A stretch of DNA of 64,000 nucleotides from Pseudomonas sp. (GCA_007713455.1 VMRT01000001.1:1-64000), one strand, 5' to 3'. Positions 10,525 through 21,716 are shown, numbered from the stretch's first letter. The notes: generated by a model from the sequence alone, not told the origin. Program-made: numbers and translations.

Positions 10525-12225
10525 TCAGGAATGTTCGGAGGCTGTTTCGTGCGGCGTGTCGTCCGGCTGCTGGCGGGTTCTGCGCCACTGCCAGACGATC
10601 AGAATCAGCGTCGGCACACCGAGCAACGCGGTGACCAGGAAGAAGTCGCTGTAGCCGAGGTGTTCCACCATGACCCCGGAGTAGCCACCCAGCAGACGGG
10701 GCAGCAACAGCATGAGCGAACTCAGCAGGGCGTATTGGGTGGCCGAGAACTTCAGGTTGGTCAGGCTGGACAGATAGGCGACGAAGGCGGTGGAGGCGAG
10801 GCCGCCGCTGAAGTTGTCGCAGGAGATGGTGACGATCAACATGTTCAGATTCGCGCCCATCTCTACCAGCAGCATGAACATCAGGTTGGTCGCTGCCGAG
10901 GCGACTCCGCCGATGAACAAGATCGGCAGAATGCTGAAACGCACGATAAGCAAGCCGCCGAAGGCCGCGCCGAGCAGCGTCATCACCAGACCGAACAGCT
11001 TGCTGACGCTGGCGATCTCGTCCTTGGAAAAACCCTGATCGATGTAGAACACGTTGGCCATCACGCCCATCACCGTATCCGACATTCGGTAGGTGGCGAT
11101 CAGCCCCAACAGCAGCAGCGCCTGCCAGCGGTAGCGCAGGATGAAGTCGGTGATCGGCGTCAGCACCGGCCCCATCAGGATGCGCCCAGGTGCCGACAGG
11201 CAGCCCCAGCAGATCAGCAGGTACATGGTGCCGCGCGGCCAGTAACCGCCCCAGTAGGACTGGAACATGCCGGTGGTGGATACCATCAGGATGATCAGCA
11301 CGATCACCGATACCGCCTGGTGGGCGAAGTCGAAGCGCGCCGGTCGCTGGCGTTGCTTGGCTTGGCTGAAGATATGCCGTACCGGCATGAACAGCGCCCG
11401 GCCCATCGGCGAAATGCTGCCGAGGATGAATAGTGCATACAGCGTCGCCCGCGGCCAGGCTTGGGCGATCAGTGCGTTGATCATCGCCGGTATCGAGATC
11501 AGCAGCACCAGCAGCAGGCCGACTGCAGCGAGCTGGTGATTGAAGCTATAGCGCGAGGGCTCGTTGGGCAGCGGCGCAGCGGCGTCCGGCTCGCGGATCA
11601 CCAGGCTGGTGATCAACCCGGGAAGGATCAGCAGGGCGAAGGCCAGATAGGTCGTGGTCCAGGCGGCCTGATTGTAGTCGAGGCTGCTCGAGCCCAGCCA
11701 TTCGGCGAGGAACAGCGCGCCGGCGCTGGCGAGCAGCATGGCGATGCGATAGCCGGTCATGTAACTGGCTGCCAGGGTCGCCTGCAACTTGTCCTCGGCG
11801 ATCTCCAGGCGATACGCATCGATGGCGATGTCCTGGGTGGCCGACGAAAACGCCACGACCACCGCCAGCGCGATGAGCATCGTGAGGTTGTATTGCGGGT
11901 TGCACAGGGCCATGCCAACCAGACCGATGGCGATCAGCGCCTGCGACAGCACCAGCCAGGAGCGTCTGCGCCCGAGCGCGCCGATCCAGGGCAGTCGCCA
12001 CTGGTCGAGCATCGGCGACCAGACCCATTTGAATGCATACGCCAGGCTGATCCAGCTGGCAAAGCCGATGGTTTCCCGCGAGACGCCCGCTTCGCGCAGC
12101 CAGACCGACAGCGTGGAGAACACCAGAACGGCGGGAAGACCCGCAGCGAAACCCAGCAACAGCAGGGCCAGCGTAGCGGGGCTGGCGTAGGCGGCTAGCG
12201 CATCGCGCCAGGTTTCACGGGACAT
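10525..12225 (-). CDS. ampG: AmpG family muropeptide permease
   Basis: 566-residue major-facilitator protein of the inner membrane that imports GlcNAc-anhydromuropeptides for cell-wall recycling and so feeds the ampC-inducing signal. The N-terminus (LLLGFAAGLPAVLVFSTLSVWL) and the segment SSATQDIAIDAYRLE are characteristic of AmpG. The protein is longer than E. coli AmpG (491), as in other pseudomonads, because of extra central and C-terminal hydrophobic segments. It converges with mscS. No ampE, ampD or ampC gene is in the window. Confidence 0.94.
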   Translation of the reverse strand: MSRETWRDALAAYASPATLALLLLGFAAGLPAVLVFSTLSVWLREAGVSRETIGFASWISLAYAFKWVWSPMLDQWRLPWIGALGRRRSWLVLSQALIAIGLVGMALCNPQYNLTMLIALAVVVAFSSATQDIAIDAYRLEIAEDKLQATLAASYMTGYRIAMLLASAGALFLAEWLGSSSLDYNQAAWTTTYLAFALLILPGLITSLVIREPDAAAPLPNEPSRYSFNHQLAAVGLLLVLLISIPAMINALIAQAWPRATLYALFILGSISPMGRALFMPVRHIFSQAKQRQRPARFDFAHQAVSVIVLIILMVSTTGMFQSYWGGYWPRGTMYLLICWGCLSAPGRILMGPVLTPITDFILRYRWQALLLLGLIATYRMSDTVMGVMANVFYIDQGFSKDEIASVSKLFGLVMTLLGAAFGGLLIVRFSILPILFIGGVASAATNLMFMLLVEMGANLNMLIVTISCDNFSGGLASTAFVAYLSSLTNLKFSATQYALLSSLMLLLPRLLGGYSGVMVEHLGYSDFFLVTALLGVPTLILIVWQWRRTRQQPDDTPHETASEHS

Positions 12226-12264
12226 ACATCGAGGATCTGTGCAGTTTTGGACGAAGCGCGCACT

Positions 12265-12624
12265 CTAACCGCTGTGCTCCGTCGAATGCCAGCCGTGCCG
12301 ACGCATGTCCACCCGGTCGTTGATGATGGTCAGCCCTTCAGCCCGCAGGCGCATGCGCTGCTCGTGCCCGGCAGGGGAACCGGCCGGCAGGCTGAGCCGT
12401 CCGCCGGCGGCGATCACCCGGTGCCAGGGCAGGCTGGTGCCGTCGGGCAGCTGAGACATCAACCGGCCAACCCAGCGGGCCGCGCGACCGAGTCCGGCCA
12501 TGGCGGCCAGTTCGCCGTAGCTCACCACCTTACCCGGCGGTATCTGCGACATCACTAGATAAACAGCGGCACGCCGTGCATCGGCGTCGGCAGCGGGTGG
12601 CAGCAGTGGTGGAAGGTCGGCCAT
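12265..12624 (-). CDS. atl: Alkyltransferase-like protein (MGMT family, PWHR type)
   Basis: 119 residues, the size of ATL proteins. It has the methyltransferase C-terminal fold with helix-turn-helix (GKVVSYGELAAMAGL) and the Arg-finger region (RWVGRLMSQ), but the active-site PCHR is replaced by PWHR (LPWHRVIA), so it cannot accept an alkyl group. Proteins of this type bind O6-alkylguanine, flip it out and flag it for nucleotide excision repair. The gene stands alone, downstream of the divergent DUF481 gene and upstream of ampG on the same strand. Confidence 0.93.
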   Translation of the reverse strand: MADLPPLLPPAADADARRAAVYLVMSQIPPGKVVSYGELAAMAGLGRAARWVGRLMSQLPDGTSLPWHRVIAAGGRLSLPAGSPAGHEQRMRLRAEGLTIINDRVDMRRHGWHSTEHSG

Positions 12625-12690
12625 GAAAGGTGCTCCGGTGCAGGCAGGCGTACTGCGCGCCGAACTAGCGCTCCATTCGGCGGTCTTTGC

Positions 12691-12718
12691 TTGCTGTAGT
12701 TAAACGCATAGGGATAAT
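12691..12718 (+). promoter_or_regulatory. Probable sigma-70 promoter of the DUF481 gene
   Basis: TTGCTG (12691-12696), 16 bp, then GATAAT (12713-12718), 42 bp before the ATG at 12761. Spacing and match are good; not otherwise confirmed. Confidence 0.55.
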
Positions 12719-12760
12719 GCCAGCCTTTCAACCGCCTTCGACCAGATTTTCAGCACATAT

Positions 12761-13765
12761 ATGTTCTCCAGAACCCTGCTTTGCGTGACCCTTTCCGCCA
12801 TTGCCCTGCCTTCGTTCGCCGACACCGTGTGGTTGAAGAATGGTGATCGTCTGACCGGCAAGATCAGTGTGCTCGACGGCGGCAAGCTGCTCATCGAAAC
12901 CGAATACGGCGGCTCGATTCCGCTGAAGTGGAGCAAGATCGCCACGCTGGAAAGCGACCAGAAGCTGCTGATCAAGCAGAACGACGTGACCGGCGAGGTC
13001 GCGCAGTCGCTGCAGGCAGCCGACGAGGGCAAGGTTGTCATCGCCAATGGTGCCGCGCCGCGCACGGTGGAATTGGCGAGCATCACGCAGATCATCCATC
13101 CCAAGCCGTTGATCCAGGATTTCACCTGGAGTGGCAACGTGGACGTGGCGATGGATTACAAGCGTGCCGAAACCGACACCGATGACTACAACGTTTCCTT
13201 CGACACCAAGGCGCGCCATGGGCTCTGGCGCCACAACGGCACCGGTAACTACAACCGTGAGTATCGTGACGGTGTGACGGTCACCGACAACTGGGATGCC
13301 GAATATGCGCTGGACCGCTTCCTCGACGAACACTGGTTCTGGCAAGGGCGTCTGAGCTTCAAGCGCGACCAGATCGAAGATGTCCGTCGTCAGCGCACCA
13401 TCGGTACCGGTCCGGGTTATCAGTTCTGGGACAACGAGCTTGGCGCGTTCTCGTTGGCGGCGCTGATCAACCGCAGCGACTACGAGTTCGCCGACGGCGA
13501 CAAGGAGGACTTCTACCTGGCGGCGATGAAGTGGGACTACAACCGCTACCTGGTGGGCAAGACCTTCGAACTGTTCAGTACTGGCGAGCTCGGCAAGCCG
13601 CTGGAAAATGTCGCCGACTATGCCCTGGATGCCGAGGTTGGCCTGCGTTACAAGGTCACCGACTGGGCGTCGCTGAACATGAAGGCAGAGAAGGACATCA
13701 TCAGCGGTGCCGACAACGACCTCGACGAGACCCGCTACAGCATCGGGTTCGGTGTGGGCTGGTAA
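12761..13765 (+). CDS. DUF481 family outer-membrane beta-barrel protein
   Basis: 334 residues. A signal peptide (MFSRTLLCVTLSAIALPSFA, cleavage near 20) leads into a globular part with Sm-like repeats (VWLKNGDRLTGKI), then a DUF481 barrel of alternating strands that ends in GVGW with a terminal aromatic residue, as outer-membrane barrels do. It resembles E. coli YdiY, an acid-inducible protein of unknown role. The ribosome site is weak. It is flanked by its own promoter and terminator, so it is probably monocistronic. Confidence 0.85.
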   Translation: MFSRTLLCVTLSAIALPSFADTVWLKNGDRLTGKISVLDGGKLLIETEYGGSIPLKWSKIATLESDQKLLIKQNDVTGEVAQSLQAADEGKVVIANGAAPRTVELASITQIIHPKPLIQDFTWSGNVDVAMDYKRAETDTDDYNVSFDTKARHGLWRHNGTGNYNREYRDGVTVTDNWDAEYALDRFLDEHWFWQGRLSFKRDQIEDVRRQRTIGTGPGYQFWDNELGAFSLAALINRSDYEFADGDKEDFYLAAMKWDYNRYLVGKTFELFSTGELGKPLENVADYALDAEVGLRYKVTDWASLNMKAEKDIISGADNDLDETRYSIGFGVGW

Positions 13766-13790
13766 GCGAATTCCGTCCGTTGCGCATATA

Positions 13791-13825
13791 AAAGAAAGGC
13801 AGCCAGATGGCTGCCTTTTCTTTTT
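13791..13825 (+). terminator. Intrinsic terminator after the DUF481 gene
   Basis: AAAGGCAGCC (13795-13804) pairs with GGCTGCCTTT (13809-13818), with A-rich sequence before and TTCTTTTT after. It lies between convergent genes and is probably bidirectional. Confidence 0.9.
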
Positions 13826-13841
13826 GGCGCTGACGACACGC

Positions 13842-14600
13842 TCAGAGGCGCAGGCCGCCGTCGAGTTCGAGAATGCGTCCGGTGTAATAGTCATTCTCGA
13901 AGATGTAGGCCACCGAGTGGGCGATCTCGGCCGGCTTGCCCATGCGCCTGAGCGGGATGCCGGAGGTCATCTTCTCCAGCGCTTCGGGTTTCATGCTGGC
14001 AACCATCTCCGTCTCGATGAAGCCCGGCGCCACGCCCGCAACGCGGATGCCGTAACGCGCCAGCTCCTTGGCCCAGACCACGGTAGCCGAGGCCACGCCG
14101 GCCTTGGCGGCGGAGTAGTTGGTCTGGCCCATGTTGCCGGCGCGGGAGATCGAGGAGATGTTGATGATCGCGCCCTCGCTTTTGAGCTCTACCATCTTTG
14201 CCGCGACTTCGCGGGTGCAGAGGAACACCCCGGTCAGGTTGACGTCGATCACCGCCTGCCACTGCGCCAGGCTCATCTTGCTGATCTCGCCGTCCTTGAC
14301 CTTGAGCAGCAGACCGTCGCGCAGGATGCCGGCGTTGTTCACCAGGCCATGCAGGCCGCCGAAATCCTCGGCGACGCGCGCAACCATGTCGCTGACCTGC
14401 TCTTCATTGGCGACGTTGCATAGGTAGGCGCGGGCGTCACCGCCAGCGGCCTTGCAGGCCGCGACCGCCTCATCCAGACGCTCCTGATTCAGGTCCACCA
14501 GTGCCAGCCGCGCGCCCTTGCTCGCCAGGTACTCGCCCATGGCGCGGCCGAGGCCCTGGCCGCCGCCGGTGATGATGATGACTTTGTCTTGAAGCTGCAT
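13842..14600 (-). CDS. Short-chain dehydrogenase (3-oxoacyl-ACP reductase-like)
   Basis: 252-residue classical SDR. It has the cofactor motif [12 protein letters not shown], the structural NNAG motif and the catalytic Ser/Tyr/Lys in [19 protein letters not shown], and ends in ELDGGLRL. The cofactor-loop Asp (LVDLN) suggests NAD(H) rather than NADP(H). It is FabG-like, but the fatty-acid synthesis fabG normally sits with fabD and acpP, so this is a paralogue of unknown substrate. The ATG at 14600 is preceded by GGAGATAG; an in-frame ATG at 14612 lacks a site. It is divergent from the HugZ-like gene. Confidence 0.9.
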   Translation of the reverse strand: MQLQDKVIIITGGGQGLGRAMGEYLASKGARLALVDLNQERLDEAVAACKAAGGDARAYLCNVANEEQVSDMVARVAEDFGGLHGLVNNAGILRDGLLLKVKDGEISKMSLAQWQAVIDVNLTGVFLCTREVAAKMVELKSEGAIINISSISRAGNMGQTNYSAAKAGVASATVVWAKELARYGIRVAGVAPGFIETEMVASMKPEALEKMTSGIPLRRMGKPAEIAHSVAYIFENDYYTGRILELDGGLRL

Positions 14601-14700
14601 GCCTATCTCCATGTGGTCGTTCTGCTGCGGGAACGACGCCCGCCGGGGAAACCGTTATGCTGAGCGCCCGTCGATCCGGACCCGTCTCGAGGAGCCTCAG

Positions 14701-15408
14701 GTGAGCGCCGAAGCCAGCAAGCATGCCCGACAACTCCTGCTCAAGGAATACCGCGGCGTGCTCTCCACCCATTCCCAGGCCATGCCCGGCTTTCCGTTCG
14801 GCTCGGTAGTGCCTTACTGTCTGGACGCCAATGGCTGGCCGCTGATCCTGATCAGCCGCATCGCCCAGCACACGCGCAATCTGAAGGCCGATGGGCGGTG
14901 CTCGCTGCTGGTCGGCGAACGCGCCGCCGAGGATGTGCAGGCGGCCGGTCGACTCACGCTGCTTGCCGAAGCCCGTCAGCTCGCCGAGCCCGCTGCAATC
15001 GAGTCGGCGGCACAGCGCTACTACCGCTACTTTCCCGAGTCGCGCGACTACCATCGTGTGCATGACTTCGATTTCTGGGTGCTGGAGCCGGTGCGCTGGC
15101 GCTACATCGGCGGCTTTGGCGCCATTCACTGGCTGGACCACGTCGCGCTGGCCAATCCCTTCGCGGTCGAAAGCGGCGAGGTGGAGCAGGGCATGGTCGA
15201 GCACATGAACGATGACCACGCCGCTGCCATCGCCCGCTATGTCGAACAGGCCGGGCTGCGTCAGAGCGCGCCAGCGCAAATGGTCGGGATCGATAGCGAG
15301 GGCTTCCATCTGCGTATCGGCCAGGCACTGCATTGGCTGGCGTTTCCGGAACCATGCGAAACGCCAATGGCGGTGCGCCAGGCGCTGGTTGCCATGGCGC
15401 GAGGTTGA
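14701..15408 (+). CDS. HugZ-like / PNP-oxidase-fold protein with DUF2470 domain
   Basis: 235 residues. The N-terminal split-barrel (about 1-145) resembles pyridoxine-5'-phosphate oxidases and HugZ haem oxygenases (GVLSTHSQAMPGFPFGS, LILISRIAQHTRNL). The C-terminal DUF2470 domain carries the conserved MVEHMNDDHAAAIARY motif, whose His residues contact haem in HugZ proteins. Haem degradation, haem binding or flavin-linked reduction are all possible. Translation starts at GTG 14701 after GAGGAG; the frame is open further upstream but without a site. Confidence 0.82.
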   Translation: MSAEASKHARQLLLKEYRGVLSTHSQAMPGFPFGSVVPYCLDANGWPLILISRIAQHTRNLKADGRCSLLVGERAAEDVQAAGRLTLLAEARQLAEPAAIESAAQRYYRYFPESRDYHRVHDFDFWVLEPVRWRYIGGFGAIHWLDHVALANPFAVESGEVEQGMVEHMNDDHAAAIARYVEQAGLRQSAPAQMVGIDSEGFHLRIGQALHWLAFPEPCETPMAVRQALVAMARG

Positions 15409-15539
15409 GGGGATTCAGTTTCGCTTCAGCCGTGTCGCGCATAATCCGGTTACAGGCCGATTGTCACCCGGGTTGAATTAGACCCCTCCTGCCGCCATCT
15501 ACAGAGGACTGGAAGCTGATCTTCCGTCAAGGACCATCG

Positions 15540-15998
15540 ATGCGAATCTTCTTTGTACTGTTTCTGTTGTTTCCGCTGGCCGAGCTGTATGTGCTGATCA
15601 AGGTCGGCGGCTCCATTGGCGCGCTGGCGACCATCCTGCTGCTGGTGCTCAGTGGCATCGCCGGCATTCTGCTGCTGCGCCTGGCGGGTTTCGCCACCGC
15701 CTGGCGCGCCCGCGAACGTCTGGCCCGCGGTGAACTGCCCGAGCGCGAGATGCTGCAGGGGCTGATGATGGCCATTGGCGGTGGCTTGCTGTTCCTGCCC
15801 GGTTTCATCAGCGATGTGCTGGCGCTGGTTGTGCTTTTCCCACCGACACGCAACTTCCTGTTCCGCCAGATCAACCGGCGGATCGAGGCGCAGGTGCGCC
15901 GCCAGCGTGCTTTTGCCGACGATCTGCAGGCGCGCTCCAACCCGCAGCGGCCGAATGTGATCGAAGGCGAGTGGGAGCGCAATGACCGCGACCGCTAA
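15540..15998 (+). CDS. fxsA: FxsA family membrane protein
   Basis: 152 residues. It has the FxsA pattern: an N-terminal hydrophobic helix (RIFFVLFLLFPLAELYVLI), a second helix pair (ATILLLVLSGIAGILLLR), a short hydrophilic loop with RGELPEREM, then FLPGFISDVLALVVLFP and a charged cytoplasmic tail. E. coli FxsA (suppressor of F exclusion of phage T7) sits near groESL, as here. Its biochemical role is unknown. A CATAAT -10-like box lies at 15440-15445. The tail is rich in Arg and Gln. Confidence 0.93.
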   Translation: MRIFFVLFLLFPLAELYVLIKVGGSIGALATILLLVLSGIAGILLLRLAGFATAWRARERLARGELPEREMLQGLMMAIGGGLLFLPGFISDVLALVVLFPPTRNFLFRQINRRIEAQVRRQRAFADDLQARSNPQRPNVIEGEWERNDRDR

Positions 15999-16015
15999 GC
16001 TGCTCAGCCGACAAT

Positions 16016-16047
16016 CCGGCATGCCATCAGGCATGCCGGTTTCGTTT
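16016..16047 (+). terminator. Intrinsic terminator of fxsA
   Basis: CCGGCATGCC (16016-16025) pairs perfectly with GGCATGCCGG (16031-16040), loop ATCA wholly inside, followed by TTTCGTTT. It separates fxsA from the heat-shock promoter of groES. Confidence 0.9.
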
Positions 16048-16071
16048 GTGGCCATGAAAATTTCATCTGCG

Positions 16072-16102
16072 CCCCTTGAAATGCACTTGAACGCCCGCAT
16101 GT
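16072..16102 (+). promoter_or_regulatory. Sigma-32 (RpoH) heat-shock promoter of groES-groL
   Basis: CCCCTTGAAA (16072-16081) matches the RpoH -35 consensus CTTGAAA, and CCCGCATGT (16094-16102) matches the -10 consensus CCCCATNT with one inserted G. There are 13 nt between CTTGAA and CCCG, in the accepted range. Transcription would start near 16110, giving a leader of about 135 nt. Confidence 0.85.
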
Positions 16103-16245
16103 AGCGGACACCGCAAGGTCGCTGTCGTGTTCGACAGTCCGTCTTCTGCGGCTCGCATTGCGGGCCGCAACCGGCACCGCCGGATTTGCCCAACCCGCCG
16201 ATGAAGGTCATCGGCATGGAACAACTCTACTAGGAGAGATCGACA

Positions 16246-16539
16246 ATGAAGCTTCGTCCTCTGCATGACCGCGTCGTGATTCGTCGCAGCGAAGAAGAAA
16301 CCAAGACCGCAGGCGGCATCGTCCTGCCGGGCTCCGCTGCCGAGAAGCCGAACCGTGGCGAAGTCGTTGCTGTGGGTACCGGCCGCGTGCTGGACAACGG
16401 CGAAGTACGCGCCCTGGCCGTGAAGGTCGGCGACAAGGTGGTGTTCGGCCCTTATTCGGGTAGCAACACCGTCAAGGTTGACGGCGAAGACCTGCTGGTG
16501 ATGAGCGAGAACGAAATTCTCGCTGTCGTCGAAGCCTGA
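16246..16539 (+). CDS. groES: Co-chaperonin GroES
   Basis: 97 residues, the expected size. The heptameric lid of the GroEL folding chamber. [14 protein letters not shown] at the N-terminus, the mobile loop with GGIVLPGSA and the C-terminal [19 protein letters not shown] are diagnostic. AGGAGAG precedes the ATG. groL follows after 49 bp, and both are read from the sigma-32 promoter upstream. Confidence 0.99.
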   Translation: MKLRPLHDRVVIRRSEEETKTAGGIVLPGSAAEKPNRGEVVAVGTGRVLDNGEVRALAVKVGDKVVFGPYSGSNTVKVDGEDLLVMSENEILAVVEA

Positions 16540-16576
16540 TCGCCCCGCGAATCTCCGTAAATAATTCACGAATTGA

Positions 16577-18238
<1,662 letters not shown>

Positions 18239-18264
18239 GCCGAACGGCCCTTAGCTACAAAAAG

Positions 18265-18290
18265 AACCCCGCCTCGTGCGGGGTTTTTTT
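18265..18290 (+). terminator. Intrinsic terminator of groES-groL
   Basis: AACCCCGC (18265-18272) pairs with GCGGGGTT (18278-18285) around loop CTCGT, followed by a run of T residues. Confidence 0.95.
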
Positions 18291-18405
18291 ATGCCTGCTG
18301 AACAGTGACGTCACAGGCTGTACATACCGTTCGTCCAAAATTGCACAGGAATTAAACAACTGAACTACGGTCAGTTAACTACTCGCTTAATCAAGGGCTT
18401 ACGCC

Positions 18406-18627
18406 ATGAAGCTGGAAATAGCTCGAGGATTGTTCCTGGTTGGCGCTCTGGGAGTGACCACGCTGTGCGTGGCGGCCTGGAATGAGCCCGGAGCGACGCT
18501 GGTGCAGAGCAGCGAAAGCCGCAGCTATTGTCCGGTGCCGCCTGGTGGGCGCCCGCAGTTCGAGGCGATGCGGCCTGATCAGGATTTGCTGTTGTTGCTG
18601 TATGGCCTGTCCCAGGGCATGCGCTGA
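18406..18627 (+). CDS. Small hypothetical protein with N-terminal membrane/signal helix
   Basis: 73 residues; no recognised domain. The first 25 residues (MKLEIARGLFLVGALGVTTL) form a hydrophobic helix that could be a signal peptide or anchor; the rest is short and polar with a Cys (YCPVPPGGRPQ) and a leucine-rich end (LLLLLYGLSQ). The ATG has only a weak site (AAGGGC). A gene of this kind sits downstream of groL in P. aeruginosa too (memory), which supports it being real. It converges with mexW. Confidence 0.6.
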   Translation: MKLEIARGLFLVGALGVTTLCVAAWNEPGATLVQSSESRSYCPVPPGGRPQFEAMRPDQDLLLLLYGLSQGMR

Positions 18628-18659
18628 GCTGGAGGCTATCCTCGCAGCCCACACTTCAC

Positions 18660-21600
18660 TCAGCCGGCGCTCGGTACGGCCGCCGAGGACGGGCTTTGGT
18701 CGGGCTTGGCCAGCAGGTCATAGACCGCCGGTAGCACGAACAGGGTGAACAGCGTACCCACCGACATGCCGGTGGCAATCACCAGGCCAATGTCGAACCG
18801 GCTGACCGCGCCGGCCCCACTGGCGATGATCAGCGGCACCATGCCGAACACCGTCGCCGCTGTGGTCATCAGCACCGGCCGCAGGCGAATCGCCGCCGCT
18901 TCTTCCACCGCTTCCCGTCGACTCAGGCCCTGTTCGCGGCGCAGCTGATTGGCGAACTCGACGATCATGATGCCGTGCTTGCTGATCAACCCGATCAGTG
19001 TCACCAATCCCACCTGCGTATAGATGTTCATGCTCGACAGGCCGAGGAATAGCGGCACCAGTGCACCGCACACCGAAAGAGGCACAGTGACCAGGATCAC
19101 CAGCGGATCGCGGAAGCTCTCGAACTGCGCCGCCAGGACCAGGAAGATCACCGCCAGTGCCAAGGCGAAGGTCAGATACAGCGCGTTACCTTCCTGGATG
19201 AACTGCCGCGAAGCGCCGGCGTAGTCGAAGCTGAAACCGTCGGGTGCCTCTTCGCGGGCTATGGTCTGCATGGTCTCGATGGCTTCGCCCATGCTGACGA
19301 TCGGGAAGCCCTGAATCGTCGCGGCGTTGAGCTGCTGAAACTGTTTGAGCTGGGTGGGGCGCGCGCGGTCGCGTACCTTGATCAGTGTCGACAGCGGCAG
19401 CATCTCGCCTTGTCCGTTGCGTACGTAATAGTTGCTCAGCCAGTCAGGGTTGTCGCGGTAGGCGCGCTCGACCTGGGCGATGACCTTGTAGCTGCGGCCT
19501 TCGATGGTGAAGCGGTTGATCTCGCCTTCGCCGAGCAGGGTGCTCAGGGTAAGGCCGAGATCTTCCATGGACACACCCATCTGCGCGGCCTTTTCGCGGT
19601 CGATCTCGACCACGATTTCCGGCTTGTCGAAGGCCAGGTCCACGTCGAGGAAGGCGAACTTGCCTGATTCCTCGGCGCGCTTGCGGATGCGCTCGGTCAC
19701 CTGCAGCAGCGTCTCGTAGTCGTTGGCGGTGTTGATGACGAACTGGAACGGCAGGCCTTCACCGGTGCCCGGCAGGGAGGGCAGGTTGAAGCCGAAGATC
19801 TGCAGGCCAGGCAGGCGATCGAGCTTGGCCTGGACCTCCGGAAGGATCTCCATCTGCGAGCGGTCGCGTTCGTCCCAGGGTTTGAGCAGGAAGCCGCCGA
19901 TGCCACTCTGTACGCCATCGAAGCCGTTGATCTGGAACCAGGAGTAGTACTCCGGGAAACTCTGGAAGATTTCCAGAAACTGATCGGTGTAGGCGTTCAG
20001 GTAGTCCAGGTTGGCGGTCTTCGGTGCGCTGGCCATCATGAAGACGATGCCCTGGTCCTCTTCCGGCGCCAGCTCGCTCTCGGTGAACATCAGCAGCACC
20101 GGAATCAGCGCCAGCACGAGCACGGCGAACACCAGTACCACCGGGCGTGTATTGAGGGTGCCGTGCAGCGCGTGCTGGTAGCGCTGCTTGAGGCGTTCGA
20201 ACAGTTCGTCCAGGCGATGGGCGAAGCCGCTGGGGTTCTCCTCATGGCGCAGCAGCTTCGAACACATCATCGGTGAAAGCGTCAGCGCCACGACTCCGGA
20301 AATCAGCACCGCGCCGGCCAGGGTCAGGGCGAACTCCTGGAACAGCGCGCCGGTCAGCCCCTGCAGGAAGCCGATGGGTGCATAGACCGCCGCCAGGGTG
20401 ATGGTCATGGTCACCACCGGCATGGCGATTTCCTGTGCGCCGTCGATGGCCGCCTGGAAAGGTGACTTGCCCTGTTCTATATGCCGGTGGATGTTCTCCA
20501 CCACGACGATGGCATCGTCCACCACCAGGCCGATCGCCAACACCATGGCCAGCAGCGTCAGCAGATTGATCGAGTAACCCATCGCCTGCATGAAGAACAG
20601 CACGCCGATCATCGACAGCGGAATGGTCACCACCGGAATCAGCACGGTGCGCAGCGAGCCGAGGAAGAGAAACACCACGACGATGACGATCACTGCGGCT
20701 TCGGCCAGGGTCTTCACCACCTCGTCGATGGAGGCCTGGATGAACTCGGTGGCGTCGTAGGCGATGGTCGCCTTCAGGCCCGGCGGCAGCTGTGCCTCGA
20801 TCTGCGGCATGATCGCGCGCACTTCCTTGATCACGTCCAGCGGGTTGGCGCTGGGGGTGCCCTTGATGCCGATATAGACCGAGGGGATACCGTCGAACGA
20901 GCTGATCGAGTTGTAGCTTTCGGCGCCCATCTCCACCCGCGCCACATCACCCAGCAGAACGCGACTGTCGCCCTGCGTGCGCAGCGGGATGGCGGCGAAC
21001 GCTTCCGGCGTCTTCAGCTCGGTGTCGGCGTTGATGCTGGTGACCACGTACTGGCCCTTCACTTCGCCGGCCGCCGAGAGGAAGTTGTACTTGCGCACCG
21101 CCTCGTTCACGTCGCTTGCGGAAACTCCATAGGCCGCGAGCTTCACCGGGTCCAGCCAGAGGCGCATGGCGAACACCTGGTTGCCGAGAATTTCCGCTTC
21201 GGCCATGCCCGGCAGCGTTGCCAGCTTGGGCTGGATGACCCGTGACAAGTAGTCGGTGATCTGCGGATTACTCAGCTGGTCGCTGTAGAAGCTGATGTAC
21301 ATCAGCGCGGTGGAGTCGGCCGCCTGCTTGTTCAGCACCGGGTCCTCGGCATCCTGCGGCAGCTGGTTCTTCACCGAGTTGGCCTGGCTCAGCAGCTCGG
21401 TGTAGAGGCGATCGGTGTCGGCACCGATGCGCGCATAGACGGAGATCACCGAGGCGTTCTGCTGGCTGACAGAGGTCATGTAGTCGACGCCTTCGGCGCT
21501 GGCCAGACTCTGCTGCAACGGCTGGGTGATGTAGCCCTGGATGGTCTCGGCGTTGGCGCCGGGGTAGGCGGTGGTCACCGTGATCAGCGCACTTTCCATC

Positions 21601-21716
21601 TGCGGGTACTGACGGATGGTCAGGCTGTTGAAGGCCTGGATGCCGAGCAGCACGATCAACAGGCTGATGACGCTCGCCAGCACGGGGCGGCGGATGAAGG
21701 GGTCGGTGAACGCCAT
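18660..21716 (-). CDS. mexW: RND efflux permease, MexW-like
   Basis: 1018 residues, the length I recall for P. aeruginosa MexW. Inner-membrane drug:proton antiporter of the HAE1/RND family, with 12 membrane segments and two large periplasmic loops. N-terminal FTDPFIRRPVLASVIS and the TM4 segment GLVVDDAIVVVENIHRH, which holds the proton-relay Asp pair, are diagnostic; the C-terminal half has the matching GLISKHGIMIVEFAN. It follows mexV by 68 bp. No outer-membrane factor gene is adjacent, so it probably borrows one such as OprM. Drug range cannot be read from sequence. Confidence 0.9.
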   Translation of the reverse strand: MAFTDPFIRRPVLASVISLLIVLLGIQAFNSLTIRQYPQMESALITVTTAYPGANAETIQGYITQPLQQSLASAEGVDYMTSVSQQNASVISVYARIGADTDRLYTELLSQANSVKNQLPQDAEDPVLNKQAADSTALMYISFYSDQLSNPQITDYLSRVIQPKLATLPGMAEAEILGNQVFAMRLWLDPVKLAAYGVSASDVNEAVRKYNFLSAAGEVKGQYVVTSINADTELKTPEAFAAIPLRTQGDSRVLLGDVARVEMGAESYNSISSFDGIPSVYIGIKGTPSANPLDVIKEVRAIMPQIEAQLPPGLKATIAYDATEFIQASIDEVVKTLAEAAVIVIVVVFLFLGSLRTVLIPVVTIPLSMIGVLFFMQAMGYSINLLTLLAMVLAIGLVVDDAIVVVENIHRHIEQGKSPFQAAIDGAQEIAMPVVTMTITLAAVYAPIGFLQGLTGALFQEFALTLAGAVLISGVVALTLSPMMCSKLLRHEENPSGFAHRLDELFERLKQRYQHALHGTLNTRPVVLVFAVLVLALIPVLLMFTESELAPEEDQGIVFMMASAPKTANLDYLNAYTDQFLEIFQSFPEYYSWFQINGFDGVQSGIGGFLLKPWDERDRSQMEILPEVQAKLDRLPGLQIFGFNLPSLPGTGEGLPFQFVINTANDYETLLQVTERIRKRAEESGKFAFLDVDLAFDKPEIVVEIDREKAAQMGVSMEDLGLTLSTLLGEGEINRFTIEGRSYKVIAQVERAYRDNPDWLSNYYVRNGQGEMLPLSTLIKVRDRARPTQLKQFQQLNAATIQGFPIVSMGEAIETMQTIAREEAPDGFSFDYAGASRQFIQEGNALYLTFALALAVIFLVLAAQFESFRDPLVILVTVPLSVCGALVPLFLGLSSMNIYTQVGLVTLIGLISKHGIMIVEFANQLRREQGLSRREAVEEAAAIRLRPVLMTTAATVFGMVPLIIASGAGAVSRFDIGLVIATGMSVGTLFTLFVLPAVYDLLAKPDQSPSSAAVPSAG

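Noticed and set aside
12728..13894. 388-residue frame antisense to the DUF481 gene
   Set aside because: No domain, no signal, no ribosome site; the sense gene has a signal peptide and a promoter.
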